Positions 1 to 7,197 of a stretch of DNA of 15,357 nucleotides are shown one piece after another. Under the pieces are notes generated by a model that was not told where the DNA came from, searched no databases, and worked only from the letters and a program-made list of their open reading frames with translations. Location of the stretch: positions 1-15,357 of the forward strand of contig JBOGEX010000161.1 in NCBI GenBank assembly GCA_050741915.1, in the 5' to 3' direction. The translations under genes and the position numbers were made by a program. Origin of the DNA: JACCTH01 sp050741915. GTDB taxonomy: Bacteria; Actinomycetota; Acidimicrobiia; Spongiisociales; ZC4RG35. Positions within the stretch are counted from its first letter, which is position 1. Each line of letters starts with the position of its first letter.

Positions 1-100
1 TGCCGTAGAAGGCCCGCTGCGGCTCACCGATCACCACTGCCTCGAAGGCTCGGTCGGGATCGGCCAGCGACGAGACTCGGACGATCGGTCGACAGGCCAC
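1..100 (-). pseudogene. Serine recombinase fragment, runs off the left edge
   Basis: The minus strand reads open from about 106 to the edge and contains ADPDRAFEAVV followed by IGEPQRAFYG. I recognise this as a conserved block just after the catalytic N-terminus of large serine recombinases common in actinobacterial genomes (family recognition from memory, no search). The normal N-terminal resolvase part with the catalytic serine should come before it, but that position is taken by the end of hicB. The visible piece is therefore either a 5'-truncated relic or a gene cut when the hicAB module arrived. The C-terminal part lies outside the window. GTG at 98-100 could serve as a start but would give a protein without its active site. 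The fragment call is fairly firm; its status as dead is an inference. Confidence 0.55.
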
Positions 101-117
101 AATGCCTGGCGTGATAT

Positions 118-1230
118 TTAGGCCCGATCTCGCACGCCTGGCAGAGCCCAGTCGGAGGTGTCTTCGGGGCGGACCTGCTCGAGTTCCGTTCGAGTAATCG
201 GCCGCCACCCTGAATTCGTGCCGGCGAACTCCAGCAGCTGGTCGACTTCTGTCGCGAAGCGCGGGCCGAGTTTCACGAGGCGGTTGACTTGCCGCAACCA
301 TGCGTCACGATCTCGAACGTCGGTGTTGCGATAGGCCCAGCTGCGGAGCGCGTCGATGACATCTCCGAGTCCATCTGCTGCGCCTGACTCGTCGTCCTTC
401 TGGAGCGATGCGAGCAATCTCGACCACCCTCTGAAGAGTCTGGCGTGGTTATCGAAGTCGGGCGCATCGGCAAGGAGGTCGGCTGCTTCGGTGTAACGGC
501 CCTGATGATGCAAGAGCTGGCCCAGGGTGGACACCGATCGTAGGTTGCTCCGATCATGGCGGAGACTCTCGTACCAGAGTGACACCGCAAGGTCTTGCAG
601 ACCTTCTCGCCGCGCCAACGCCGCTGCTGCGCCATACTCACGTGATGCAGCCTCTCGGCTGTCATGTTGTGCTACACGCTCTGCACTGACCGCGTATAGG
701 AGGCAGGCGAGATTCACGGCCCCCTGGTCGCGCAGAAACGTCGCAATACCTTTTAAGGCGCCAATGGCCTGAGGGCCATGTCGAACAGCGTCCGCAGTGA
801 TGTCTTCGTGGGCATCGACGACTCTGTCAGGTTGTGCCGCCCGAGGGGTAGAAGTGCGTTCGCTGGACATTACCTGGCTGACGAGGACGGCCACATACTG
901 GTTTAGCGATGCACCTTCTGCTTCCGCCCGCTCTGATAGCCGGCGATGAAGAGACTTAGGGACACGGAGCGAAAAGCGACCGCTGAACTCCTGGGTGCGA
1001 GACCGCGGCTCCGGAATGTGCCGACCCTCCTCCAATGCGATGGCCAGCCAGTCACGTAACACGACCTCGAGATTTCGCACGGCTTCGTCAGGAGATTCCC
1101 CATCCGCGAAGCATCCATTGAGCTCAGGGACACTCGCAACGTATCCACTATCCTCATCGGCGAGAACCTCGCGCGACCAAGGGCGACTCGCGAGAGCTTC
1201 AATTCGATCTTCGATTGCCACACTCATCAT
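118..1230 (-). CDS. hicB: HicB-type antitoxin with a long TPR-like C-terminal extension
   Basis: This is the antitoxin of a hicAB operon; it should bind and neutralise HicA and repress the operon. Of 370 residues, about 20-72 form the HicB fold (GYVASVPELNGCFADG, then SPDEAVRN), and about 83-119 form a ribbon-helix-helix DNA-binding segment (FSLRVPKSLHRRLSERA, SLNQYV). Typical HicB proteins end there, at roughly 110-150 residues. Here some 240 more residues follow; 170-260 read like tetratricopeptide helices (EYGAAAALARREGL, QGRYTEAADLL), suggesting a protein-binding arm. I chose ATG 1230 or 1227; a TTG at 1233 is in frame but less likely. The start overlaps the end of hicA by about 30 nt, so translation is probably coupled. 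HicB identity is firm; the TPR reading is an inference from pattern. Confidence 0.88.
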   Translation of the reverse strand: MMSVAIEDRIEALASRPWSREVLADEDSGYVASVPELNGCFADGESPDEAVRNLEVVLRDWLAIALEEGRHIPEPRSRTQEFSGRFSLRVPKSLHRRLSERAEAEGASLNQYVAVLVSQVMSSERTSTPRAAQPDRVVDAHEDITADAVRHGPQAIGALKGIATFLRDQGAVNLACLLYAVSAERVAQHDSREAASREYGAAAALARREGLQDLAVSLWYESLRHDRSNLRSVSTLGQLLHHQGRYTEAADLLADAPDFDNHARLFRGWSRLLASLQKDDESGAADGLGDVIDALRSWAYRNTDVRDRDAWLRQVNRLVKLGPRFATEVDQLLEFAGTNSGWRPITRTELEQVRPEDTSDWALPGVRDRA

Positions 1231-1489
1231 CAAACACCTGTTCTAGAACCCCAACGATGGACTTGGTAGTGCCAATCCTTACCGGGTTCTTCGTCGTCGG
1301 AATGGGAAACGGGGGTCCACCGCCTCGCATCCAGATGTGGGAGCCCTTTCCTCTCTTGCGATCCTGGAAGTATGCCAGCGCCTCGGCTGCCCGTCTTAGG
1401 TCGTCGGGAGACTGGTTCCTCGGTTTTCGCTTGATGTCCTCTAGAAGCCGCTCAGCCTTGCGGCAGTCAATCTTCCCTGATGCCGCCAT
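1199..1489 (-). CDS. hicA: HicA-type mRNA interferase toxin
   Basis: HicA toxins are small dsRBD-fold ribonucleases that cleave mRNA and tmRNA independently of the ribosome. The 96-residue protein shows the family signature: KRGKGSH with the catalytic histidine at residue 51, a strand IWM after it, a proline-rich turn, and the closing RIGTTKSIVGVLEQ motif, where other HicA proteins have a Gly-Thr-x-x-x-Ile segment. Length fits the somewhat longer members of the family. It is the first gene of the operon, and hicB overlaps its 3' end. The start ATG 1489 is the only one possible, as an in-frame stop lies a few codons upstream; AGAGGA sits directly against it, so ribosome binding is weak and may depend on the small upstream frame at 1511. 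Confidence 0.85.
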   Translation of the reverse strand: MAASGKIDCRKAERLLEDIKRKPRNQSPDDLRRAAEALAYFQDRKRGKGSHIWMRGGGPPFPIPTTKNPVRIGTTKSIVGVLEQVFDDECGNRRSN

Positions 1490-1511
1490 TCCTCTGTTCT
1501 CCGTTCTTCAT
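1467..1511 (-). CDS. Possible 14-codon leader peptide overlapping the hicA start
   Basis: A perfect GGAGG lies five bases before an ATG at 1511 and opens a 14-residue frame (MKNGEQRNGGIRED) that ends 22 nt inside hicA in another frame. The hicA start has no well-spaced ribosome site of its own, so this frame could deliver ribosomes to it. The sequence shows the site and the frame; the role is an inference and the frame may be chance. Confidence 0.25.
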   Translation of the reverse strand: MKNGEQRNGGIRED

Positions 1512-1544
1512 AACATCCTCCGGTCCAATAATGGTTCTTCTTCG

Positions 1545-1560
1545 ACACCGCTGGCGGTGT
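1545..1560. promoter_or_regulatory. Probable HicB operator (16-bp dyad)
   Basis: ACACCGC-TG-GCGGTGT is a perfect inverted repeat with 7-bp arms. It starts just downstream of the -10 box of the hicAB promoter, in the first 20 transcribed bases, which is where a ribbon-helix-helix antitoxin could block transcription. Binding by this HicB is inferred. Confidence 0.6.
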
Positions 1561-1568
1561 ATGCTGTC

Positions 1569-1596
1569 ACTATATATGGTGCGCCAGCCTTGTCAA
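1569..1596 (-). promoter_or_regulatory. Sigma-70 type promoter for hicAB
   Basis: On the minus strand TTGACA (1591-1596) and TATAGT (1569-1574) are 16 bp apart. The -35 box is a perfect consensus. Transcription would start near 1562 and give a leader of about 70 nt before hicA. It is the strongest promoter in the window and is unusually AT-rich for its surroundings. Confidence 0.75.
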
Positions 1597-1600
1597 CCTA

Positions 1601-1892
1601 AAAGCTGTTGGCTCGCCAGCGGACGGTTGGGCCTGGAACGAAGCCTCTGCTTGGGAAGGAGACCTGATCTGGGCCTCCATCCGCTCGCCGGCCCGGTCAC
1701 CGATACGTGTCCGAACTGGTCGGCGACCACCTTTGGGTGCTCATCCTGGTCGATCTTTCTCGCAGCGGAGTCTTATCCCACAGCTTGAGCAATCTCCGGC
1801 TCGAGGTCAGATCGCTAGCGGATGGTGCAATCACGGGCCTAGCTGCAGTTGAACAGCAACGAACCAGTCGCTTAGGGACGGTTCGATCGAGC
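1601..1892. other. Intergenic stretch without a recognisable gene
   Basis: Short frames occur on both strands but none has a ribosome site, a family motif or a plausible start. It separates the hicAB promoter from the recombinase relic. A TTAGGG followed by a GTTCGATC near 1873-1888 recalls the type A repeat but lacks its CTCCGACAC end. Confidence 0.4.
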
Positions 1893-2110
1893 TTACGGTG
1901 CCAGTCTCAGGACTGTCTCCCACGGGTCGCGTGTACTTAGGGTTGAAGTCGGTCCTCCGACACCACCGTTATTGCACGAAGCTGATCCTGCTGACACCAG
2001 TCGATCGTCCGTGTGGTACTTAATCGAGACGCCGAGTTCTTGGTAGATGGCTCGCCGGTCTTCGGGGTCGAAGCTGTCGCTCTCCTTTCCATCGACAAAC
2101 CCCCCAGGAG
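1893..2110 (-). pseudogene. C-terminal relic of a serine recombinase
   Basis: The minus-strand frame ending at 1893 contains DPEDRRAIYQELGVSIKYH, which matches the pattern near the C-terminus of large actinobacterial serine recombinases (a charged helix, then Y-x-x-LGV-x-x-x-Y), followed by GVGGPTSTLSTR, like the glycine-rich tails of these proteins. Upstream the frame degrades into low-complexity sequence shared with the bmp gene leader, so the catalytic part and most of the protein are missing. The tail is encoded by the type A repeat at 1931-1964, which resembles a tRNA 3' end; integrases whose last codons run across their own attachment site are known. Family call from memory; moderate certainty. 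Confidence 0.5.
1931..1964. repeat. Type A repeat, copy 1 (tRNA T-arm-like)
   Basis: GTGTACTTAGGG, then a T-loop-like TTGAAGTC, then CCTCCGACACC. The copy is closest to copy 3 (13145-13184): both have TCGCGTGTAC at the left end and the same end block. The middle varies, so it is not a working tRNA arm. It lies inside the recombinase C-terminal relic and fits a decayed attachment site. Confidence 0.6.
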
Positions 2111-2205
2111 CACGACGGCTTCGAGGGGGCAAGACGTGGCCGATCTGGCGCAGCTCGAGTACACGCGGCGGTGCTGGCCTGCCCGGCGCGAGACCGGGGC
2201 CCGGG

Positions 2206-2240
2206 TATAGGATCGCCGGGACGACACCGGCGAACAGGAG
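2206..2240 (+). promoter_or_regulatory. Candidate promoter, dyad and ribosome site of the ABC operon
   Basis: TATAGG (or TAGGAT) at 2206-2213 could be a -10 box, though I see no good -35. A dyad CGCCGG-N7-CCGGCG at 2214-2232 covers the likely start of transcription and may be an operator. AGGAG at 2236-2240 sits seven bases before the GTG at 2248 and decides that start. The ribosome site is firm; promoter and operator are tentative. Confidence 0.5.
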
Positions 2241-2247
2241 ACAGCAA

Positions 2248-3300
2248 GTGACCGCATATAGGGGGGCCCGGGTCAGACGGCGAGCTTGGGCGGTTTTGGC
2301 TTCGCTGAGCGTGGCGCTCACGGCCTGCGCAGGCGGGCAAACCGCCACCACCGGGGCCGCCGGCGACGGGAAGCTTTCGGTCTTTGGTGCTTACGCCACC
2401 CAGATTGAAGAGCCCTGGGACGGGGTGATTCACCGGGCGCTCGAAGCGGAACAGGCAGCGGGTCGGATCGACTACCAGTTCACCGACGACATCGGGTATT
2501 CGGGTGACATGGAGCGGGTCCTCACCGAGGTGGCCCAGCAGAACCAGCCCGACATCATCTTTGGCGACGCGTTCGGGAACGAAGAAGCCGTCCGCCGGGT
2601 GGCCGCTGAATTTCCCGACATCGCGTTCGTTTTCGGCTCCGGCGGCGGTCCGGCCGATCCCAACTTCTCGGTCTTCGACAACTGGATCCACGAGCCCGCC
2701 TATCTGGCAGGGATGCTGGCCGGGGGCCTGTCCCAGTCCGGCGTGATCGGGGTCGTAGGCGGCTATCCAGTTCCCGAGGTCAACCGGATCACCAACGCCT
2801 TCGTGGCCGGCGCCCGAGAGGTCAACCCCGAGGTCGAGGTCAAGGTCACCTTCCTCAACAGCTGGTTCGACCCGGCCGCCGCTAAGGAGGCCGCTCTCGC
2901 CCAGATCGCCGAAGGTGCCGACGTGCTCTACGCCGAACGGTTCGGGGTAATTGAAGCGGCCGCCGAGAACGGGTTGCTGTCCTTCGGCAATATGGCTGAC
3001 CAAAGGGAGCTGGGACCGGAGAGCGTGGTCTCGAGTGTGGTCTGGGAAATGGCTCCGACCGTCAAATACGTCATCGACCAGGTCATGGCCGGCGCTTACA
3101 CCGCCCAGGACCTCAAGGATTTTTCGATGATGGGGAAGGGCGGGGCTTCACTGGCCTCCGTGAACGGTGACGTGGCCGGGGGGGTTCCCCAAGAGCTGAT
3201 CGACCAGGTGGTCGCTAAGGAGGAAGCGATCCGAAGCGGCAACTTCCGGGTCGACATCAACGAGGCCCAGCCGCTCGGGGCTATCGTCCCCACTGGCTAG
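2248..3300 (+). CDS. BMP-family substrate-binding lipoprotein of an ABC importer
   Basis: The 350-residue protein is the extracytoplasmic binding component that hands substrate to the permeases. A basic N-terminus (RGARVRRR) and a hydrophobic stretch lead to the lipobox LTAC with the lipidated cysteine at residue 27. The mature part matches the Bmp/PnrA fold (PF02608): QPDIIFGDAFGNEEAV, then FPDIAFVFGSGGG, then EPAYLAGMLAG and GVIGVVGGYPVPEVNR, all characteristic blocks. Family members bind purine nucleosides or related ligands; the exact ligand cannot be read here. The frame is open back to 2047, but the well-spaced AGGAG makes GTG 2248 the start. The ATPase gene begins on the next base after the stop. 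Confidence 0.92.
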   Translation: MTAYRGARVRRRAWAVLASLSVALTACAGGQTATTGAAGDGKLSVFGAYATQIEEPWDGVIHRALEAEQAAGRIDYQFTDDIGYSGDMERVLTEVAQQNQPDIIFGDAFGNEEAVRRVAAEFPDIAFVFGSGGGPADPNFSVFDNWIHEPAYLAGMLAGGLSQSGVIGVVGGYPVPEVNRITNAFVAGAREVNPEVEVKVTFLNSWFDPAAAKEAALAQIAEGADVLYAERFGVIEAAAENGLLSFGNMADQRELGPESVVSSVVWEMAPTVKYVIDQVMAGAYTAQDLKDFSMMGKGGASLASVNGDVAGGVPQELIDQVVAKEEAIRSGNFRVDINEAQPLGAIVPTG

Positions 3301-4812
3301 ATGTCGGAGTCGGACGGGGGCGCCACCGGCCTGGTCCAGCTACGCGCCATCACCAAACGGTTCGGGAGCCTGGTCGCCAACGACGCCGTCGATCTCAGCC
3401 TTCGGGCTGGTGAGGTGCACGGGATCCTGGGCGAGAACGGCGCCGGAAAGACAACACTGATGAGGATTCTCTATGGCCTCACCAGCCCCGACCAGGGACA
3501 GGTCATGGCCAACGGCCGTCCTCTCTCGATCCGCTCGCCTCGCGATGCGATCGCCGCCGGGATCGGGATGGTCACCCAGCATTTCTCGCTGGTGACCGCT
3601 ATGACCGTCGCCGAGAATCTGACTCTCGGTCGGCCACAAGGCCTGCTGATCGATCTCGAGGCGGCCCGGCGAAGGGTCGAGGAAGCCGCCGACCGGTTCG
3701 GGATCCGGGTCCGGGCCGAGGCCAGGGTGGCAGACCTGTCGGTGGGCGAACAGCAACGTGTGGAGATCCTCAAGGCGCTGGCCGGTGATTGCCGGGTGCT
3801 GATCCTGGACGAGCCCACCGCCGTACTTGTCCCTCAGGAGGTCAACACCCTGTTTGCAACTCTGCGGCGTTTGACGGCAGCAGGCTTGGCCGTGGCCTTT
3901 ATCAGTCACAAGCTGTCCGAGGTGCTGGCCGTCACCCAGCGGGTGACGGTGCTGCGGCGGGGAAAGGTGGCGGGGACCGTCGCGACATCCGCCACCGACG
4001 AGCGACAGCTGGCCACCATGATGGTGGGACGGCCCGCCATCCGCGCCGAGCGTCCCGTCGGAAGCCTGGGTGACACTGCACTGAGAGTGGCCGGCCTCGA
4101 CGCCCTCGGAGCAAAGGGCCTGCGGGCGCTGCGAGGAGTTTCGTTCACGGTGGCCGCCGGTGAGATCATTGGAATCGCGGGTGTGTCGGGTAATGGCCAG
4201 ACCGAGTTGGCCGAAGTGCTGTCCGGGATGCGCCTGCCGACGGCCGGCTCGATCGAAATCGATGGTCGCAACATTGCCGGGTCGAACCCTCGTCGGATGA
4301 TGGCGGCGGGACTCGGGCGGATCGCCGAAGACCGCCATGCCGCGGTGGTGCCCGACCTCAGCGTTGCCTACAACTTGGTGCTTGAGCATCTCGATCAGTT
4401 CCGGCGGGGAGCGCTCCTCGATGAGCCCCGCATCCACGCCAACGCCGAAGAACTGATCAGCCGGTTTGGCATCGTTGCAGCGCCCGACGATCCGGTCCGC
4501 ACCCTCTCGGGGGGCAACGTGCAGAAGGTAATCCTGGCCAGGGTCTTGTCCCGGGATCCGAAGGTATTGGTGGTCTCCCAGCCGACCCGCGGCCTCGACG
4601 TCGGTGCCACCGACTACGTGCGGGGCGAGCTTTTGGGTCAGGCCGCCCGGGGGGCGGGGATCGTGCTCATCTCCGAAGATCTCGACGAGCTGTTGGCCCT
4701 TTCCGACCGGCTGCTGGTGTTCTACGAAGGGAGGGTGGTGGGAGAGTTGGCAGCCGCCGGCGCCGATCCCGAACAGCTCGGCCTGCTGATGGCCCGGGGC
4801 AGTGCGGCATGA
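3301..4812 (+). CDS. Double ATP-binding subunit of the BMP-type importer
   Basis: This 503-residue protein powers import and has two fused ABC domains, as in RbsA and in nucleoside ATPases such as NupO/YufO. The first domain is complete: Walker A GENGAGKTT (44-52), Q-loop glutamine 93, signature LSVGEQQ (146-152), Walker B VLILDEP (166-172), and an H-loop in FISHK. The second is degenerate, as expected: GVSGNGQTE replaces Walker A and lacks the lysine, the signature LSGGNVQK is intact, and the Walker B region reads VLVVSQPTRGLD. So only one site probably hydrolyses ATP efficiently. The ATG follows the preceding TAG directly and the 3' end overlaps the first permease by four bases (ATGA), so expression is coupled. 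Confidence 0.95.
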   Translation: MSESDGGATGLVQLRAITKRFGSLVANDAVDLSLRAGEVHGILGENGAGKTTLMRILYGLTSPDQGQVMANGRPLSIRSPRDAIAAGIGMVTQHFSLVTAMTVAENLTLGRPQGLLIDLEAARRRVEEAADRFGIRVRAEARVADLSVGEQQRVEILKALAGDCRVLILDEPTAVLVPQEVNTLFATLRRLTAAGLAVAFISHKLSEVLAVTQRVTVLRRGKVAGTVATSATDERQLATMMVGRPAIRAERPVGSLGDTALRVAGLDALGAKGLRALRGVSFTVAAGEIIGIAGVSGNGQTELAEVLSGMRLPTAGSIEIDGRNIAGSNPRRMMAAGLGRIAEDRHAAVVPDLSVAYNLVLEHLDQFRRGALLDEPRIHANAEELISRFGIVAAPDDPVRTLSGGNVQKVILARVLSRDPKVLVVSQPTRGLDVGATDYVRGELLGQAARGAGIVLISEDLDELLALSDRLLVFYEGRVVGELAAAGADPEQLGLLMARGSAA

Positions 4813-5861
4813 GCCTCTGGGGACGGCGCCTATGGCTGGCGACGGCGGTGCTGGCCCTTACGTTCCTGGTGACGGTGCCGTTCCTGCTGATGGCCGGGGT
4901 CAACCCCGTCGCGGCCTATGCCCAGTTTCTCTTTGTCCCGCTCACTTCCCGCTTCGGGCTCCTGGAAGTGGCAGTGGCGTCGATCCCGCTGCTCTTCACC
5001 GGGGCGGCCGTGGCCCTGGCCTTCCGCGCTGGATACTGGAACATCGGGGCCGAAGGACAGCTCCTGTTGGGAGCGGTGGCAGCCGCCGGAATCGGAGCCC
5101 GTGTGGAGGGCCTGGCCCCCCCGATGGCGCTGCTGTTGATGATGGGCGGGGGGGCTGTGGCCGGGGCGGTTTGGGCGCTACTGCCAGCGTTGCTGCGGGT
5201 GCGTTTTCACATCGACGAAGTGGTCACCACCCTGCTCCTCAACCCGGTTGCGCTCCTCCTGGTGGAAGGGCTGCTCAACGGGCCGTGGCGCGACCCGGTT
5301 ACCCGCTTTCCCGAATCCCCCCGCATCGCTACCACCGCCGAGATGCCTGTCATCGTGCCGGGATCCCGGCTTCATCTCGGTTTTCTTATCGGGCTCGTGA
5401 TCATCGTCGCGGCCGGCTTTGTTCTATCCCGCACACGGGCAGGTTTGGAGCTGAAAGCCGTGGGTCTCTCACCTGAGGCTGCCCGTTTCGCCGGGATCGA
5501 CGTCGCCCGCACCCTATTGGCCGCCGCCCTGATCAGCGGGGCCATCGCCGGGTTGGGTGGGGCCGGCGAAGTGGCCGGGATCCAATACCGGTTGACCGGC
5601 GGGCTTTCGGCCGGGTTCGGTTACACCGGCATCGTTGTGGCCACCCTGGGGGGTCTCCGGATGGGCGGGGTGTCGTTGGTGGCGCTGCTACTGGGCGATC
5701 TCACGGTGGGGGCCAGCTCGGCGGGAAGGGCTTTGGGCATTCCCTCGCAGGCTGGGGACATCGTCTCCGCGGCGGTGTTGTTGGTGACAGTGGCGATGGT
5801 GGCGGTCAGCCGCTACGGCCTTCGTCGCCGGAGACCGGCACCGGCGGGCGTGGAGCCGTGA
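4809..5861 (+). CDS. ABC importer permease 1 (BPD_transp_2 family)
   Basis: A 350-residue integral membrane protein with about eight to ten hydrophobic segments. It belongs to the branched-chain/sugar/nucleoside permease family (PF02653), shown by FRAGYWNIGAEGQLLLGAVA near residue 75 and GLGGAGEVAGIQYRLTGG near 250, where NupP/YufP-type subunits have the equivalent motifs. It starts with a long hydrophobic helix and ends in a basic cytoplasmic tail (RYGLRRRRP). It forms the heteromeric pore with the next gene. The ATG overlaps the stop of the ATPase gene, and its own stop overlaps the GTG of permease 2. Confidence 0.93.
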   Translation: MSLWGRRLWLATAVLALTFLVTVPFLLMAGVNPVAAYAQFLFVPLTSRFGLLEVAVASIPLLFTGAAVALAFRAGYWNIGAEGQLLLGAVAAAGIGARVEGLAPPMALLLMMGGGAVAGAVWALLPALLRVRFHIDEVVTTLLLNPVALLLVEGLLNGPWRDPVTRFPESPRIATTAEMPVIVPGSRLHLGFLIGLVIIVAAGFVLSRTRAGLELKAVGLSPEAARFAGIDVARTLLAAALISGAIAGLGGAGEVAGIQYRLTGGLSAGFGYTGIVVATLGGLRMGGVSLVALLLGDLTVGASSAGRALGIPSQAGDIVSAAVLLVTVAMVAVSRYGLRRRRPAPAGVEP

Positions 5862-6763
5862 GCTTTCTGACCGAGTTGATCGCCGCCACGTTTAGAAACG
5901 CCACCCCGCTGATTTACGGGACGATCGGGGAGACCTACAGCGAGCGGGCTGGGATCCTCAACCTCGGCATCGAAGGCACCATGTATGCAGGTGCCTTTTT
6001 CGGCTTCGCCGCCGCTGCCACCACAGGTTCACGTTCGATGGGCCTGCTGGCCGCCGTCGCGGTGGGGTTGTCGGCGGGGGCACTGATGGGCCTGCTTACG
6101 GTGACCATCGGCACCAACCAGCATGTGGCCGGGATCGGAACCACCCTCGGTCTGATCGGAATCTCCGAGTACGTCAACCGCTTGGCATTTGGCAGCGGAG
6201 AGGGGCTCCGCCGAATCGAGCCCTATTCGCTCTGGGAGCCCTTTGGGTCCGACAACCTGTTCAGCCAGTACGGCCTCACATACGTGGGTTTCCTGATGAT
6301 TGCCCCGCTGGCCTGGTGGGTGCTGGCCAGGACCCATTTCGGGCTCAACCTGCGGGCAGTGGGCGAGAACCCGGAGGCGGCCGACGCAGCCGGTGTCGAC
6401 GTGGCCCGCACCCGGTACGCCGCCCTCATGATCGGCGGAGCCTTGATGGCGGTGGGTGGCGCCTTCTTCACCCTCGCCGCCCTGGGCAGCTTTACTCTCG
6501 ACATTATCGTCGGACGAGGGTGGGTCTGTATCGCCCTCGTAATCTTCGGGCGCTGGCGGGTGTGGCGGGGGGTGGCGGGGGCGCTGCTGTTCGCCGCGGT
6601 CTATGCCCTCCAATTGCGACTCCGAATCTTGTCGGGGTTCGAAGCCATCCCCTTCGAGTTGCTGCTAGCCCTCCCCTATCTGGTGGTGATCGCCGTCCTG
6701 ATCGCCTCCGGCCGCAACGTCGCCTACCCGGGCGCGTATCTGAAGCCCTACCGCCGGGATTGA
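5858..6763 (+). CDS. ABC importer permease 2 (BPD_transp_2 family)
   Basis: The second pore subunit, 301 residues. The N-terminal block GETYSERAGILNLGIEGTM is the hallmark of the NupQ/YufQ-type partner permease and aligns with the RAGYWNIGAEG block of permease 1, as expected for paralogous halves. Later the paired motif ARTHFGLNLRAVGENPEAAD precedes VDVARTRY. Start is GTG 5858 in a GTGA overlap. No gene follows in the operon, and I see no clear rho-independent terminator after it. The missing nucleoside-salvage genes (deaminase, phosphorylase), often next to such operons in actinobacteria, mean the substrate remains open. Confidence 0.93.
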   Translation: MSFLTELIAATFRNATPLIYGTIGETYSERAGILNLGIEGTMYAGAFFGFAAAATTGSRSMGLLAAVAVGLSAGALMGLLTVTIGTNQHVAGIGTTLGLIGISEYVNRLAFGSGEGLRRIEPYSLWEPFGSDNLFSQYGLTYVGFLMIAPLAWWVLARTHFGLNLRAVGENPEAADAAGVDVARTRYAALMIGGALMAVGGAFFTLAALGSFTLDIIVGRGWVCIALVIFGRWRVWRGVAGALLFAAVYALQLRLRILSGFEAIPFELLLALPYLVVIAVLIASGRNVAYPGAYLKPYRRD

Positions 6764-6985
6764 GGTTGGCTATTTGTCACATGCCCACCGATGCGCGCCC
6801 GGGGCGGTCTCGCTTCGGGGTCCGTCGTACTCTCGCGCGGTCGGTTCGCTCCCGATCGGTTGAAGGCCAATCCGAAGATCGCCCGGCGGCCCCGTGAAGA
6901 TCCTCCCCTCTCCGGTAGTCCCTCATCGCACGGTTCACCGGACGGGAGCACACGGCGACCCCTCCAGCAGGGTGTTCACGAGCGT
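6764..6985. other. Gap after the importer operon, no gene seen
   Basis: No frame here has a start with ribosome site or a known motif. A loose dyad CCGGT...ACCGG around 6915-6952 has a loop of about 20 and no T-run, so I do not call it a terminator. Confidence 0.35.
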
Positions 6986-7126
6986 TTATAAGAGCGAGAG
7001 AGCTTCATCCTTGCTGAGCGGTTCGGTGACGGCCGGCAGCGACTTCGGCCTCAGAGTCGTGCTGCCTGTTTGAGTTCGGGCGCGCATTACTTCAAATCTC
7101 TGTTCGAGTGACTCGAGACCAGTCAC
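6986..7126 (-). CDS. Small frame, possibly a truncated antitoxin
   Basis: A 46-residue frame from GTG 7126 (GGA four bases upstream) ends with LPAVTEPLSKDEALSLL. The tail resembles short VapB-like antitoxins whose C-termini carry an SK-x-E/D-AL-x-LL block and then a GSGW-type toxin-binding end, which is absent here because a TAA follows. No toxin gene lies downstream. It could be a clipped orphan antitoxin or chance. Its start region lies just upstream of the AbiE-like operon, in divergent orientation. Confidence 0.3.
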   Translation of the reverse strand: MTGLESLEQRFEVMRARTQTGSTTLRPKSLPAVTEPLSKDEALSLL

Positions 7127-7171
7127 GTCCTGTCGACATCTGAGCACATTCGACGTAGCCACCTACCCTTG

Positions 7172-7192
7172 GACATTGCCCGCTAGAATGTC
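7172..7192 (+). promoter_or_regulatory. Leaderless promoter with overlapping dyad for the AbiE-like operon
   Basis: TAGAAT (7184-7189) lies eight bases before ATG 7198 and no ribosome site is present, so the mRNA probably begins at or next to the start codon. A dyad GACATT-N9-AATGTC (7172-7192) overlaps the -10 and is a likely operator for the first gene product. A second palindrome, TGTCGACA, is at 7131-7138. No clear -35 box. Confidence 0.55.
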
Positions 7193-7197
7193 GCGAT

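Noticed and set aside
2214..2232. Riboswitch in the leader of the importer operon
   Set aside because: The leader between the possible -10 and the start is only about 30-40 bases and holds one simple dyad; there is no room for an aptamer.
2020..3003. Long minus-strand open frame of 327 codons antisense to the BMP lipoprotein gene
   Set aside because: It mirrors the codon pattern of a clear plus-strand gene in GC-rich DNA and shows no family motif or ribosome site.
3340..4437. Minus-strand open frame of 365 codons antisense to the ATPase gene
   Set aside because: Antisense shadow of a double ABC ATPase with all its motifs; rich in Gly, His, Pro and Arg as expected from the complementary frame.
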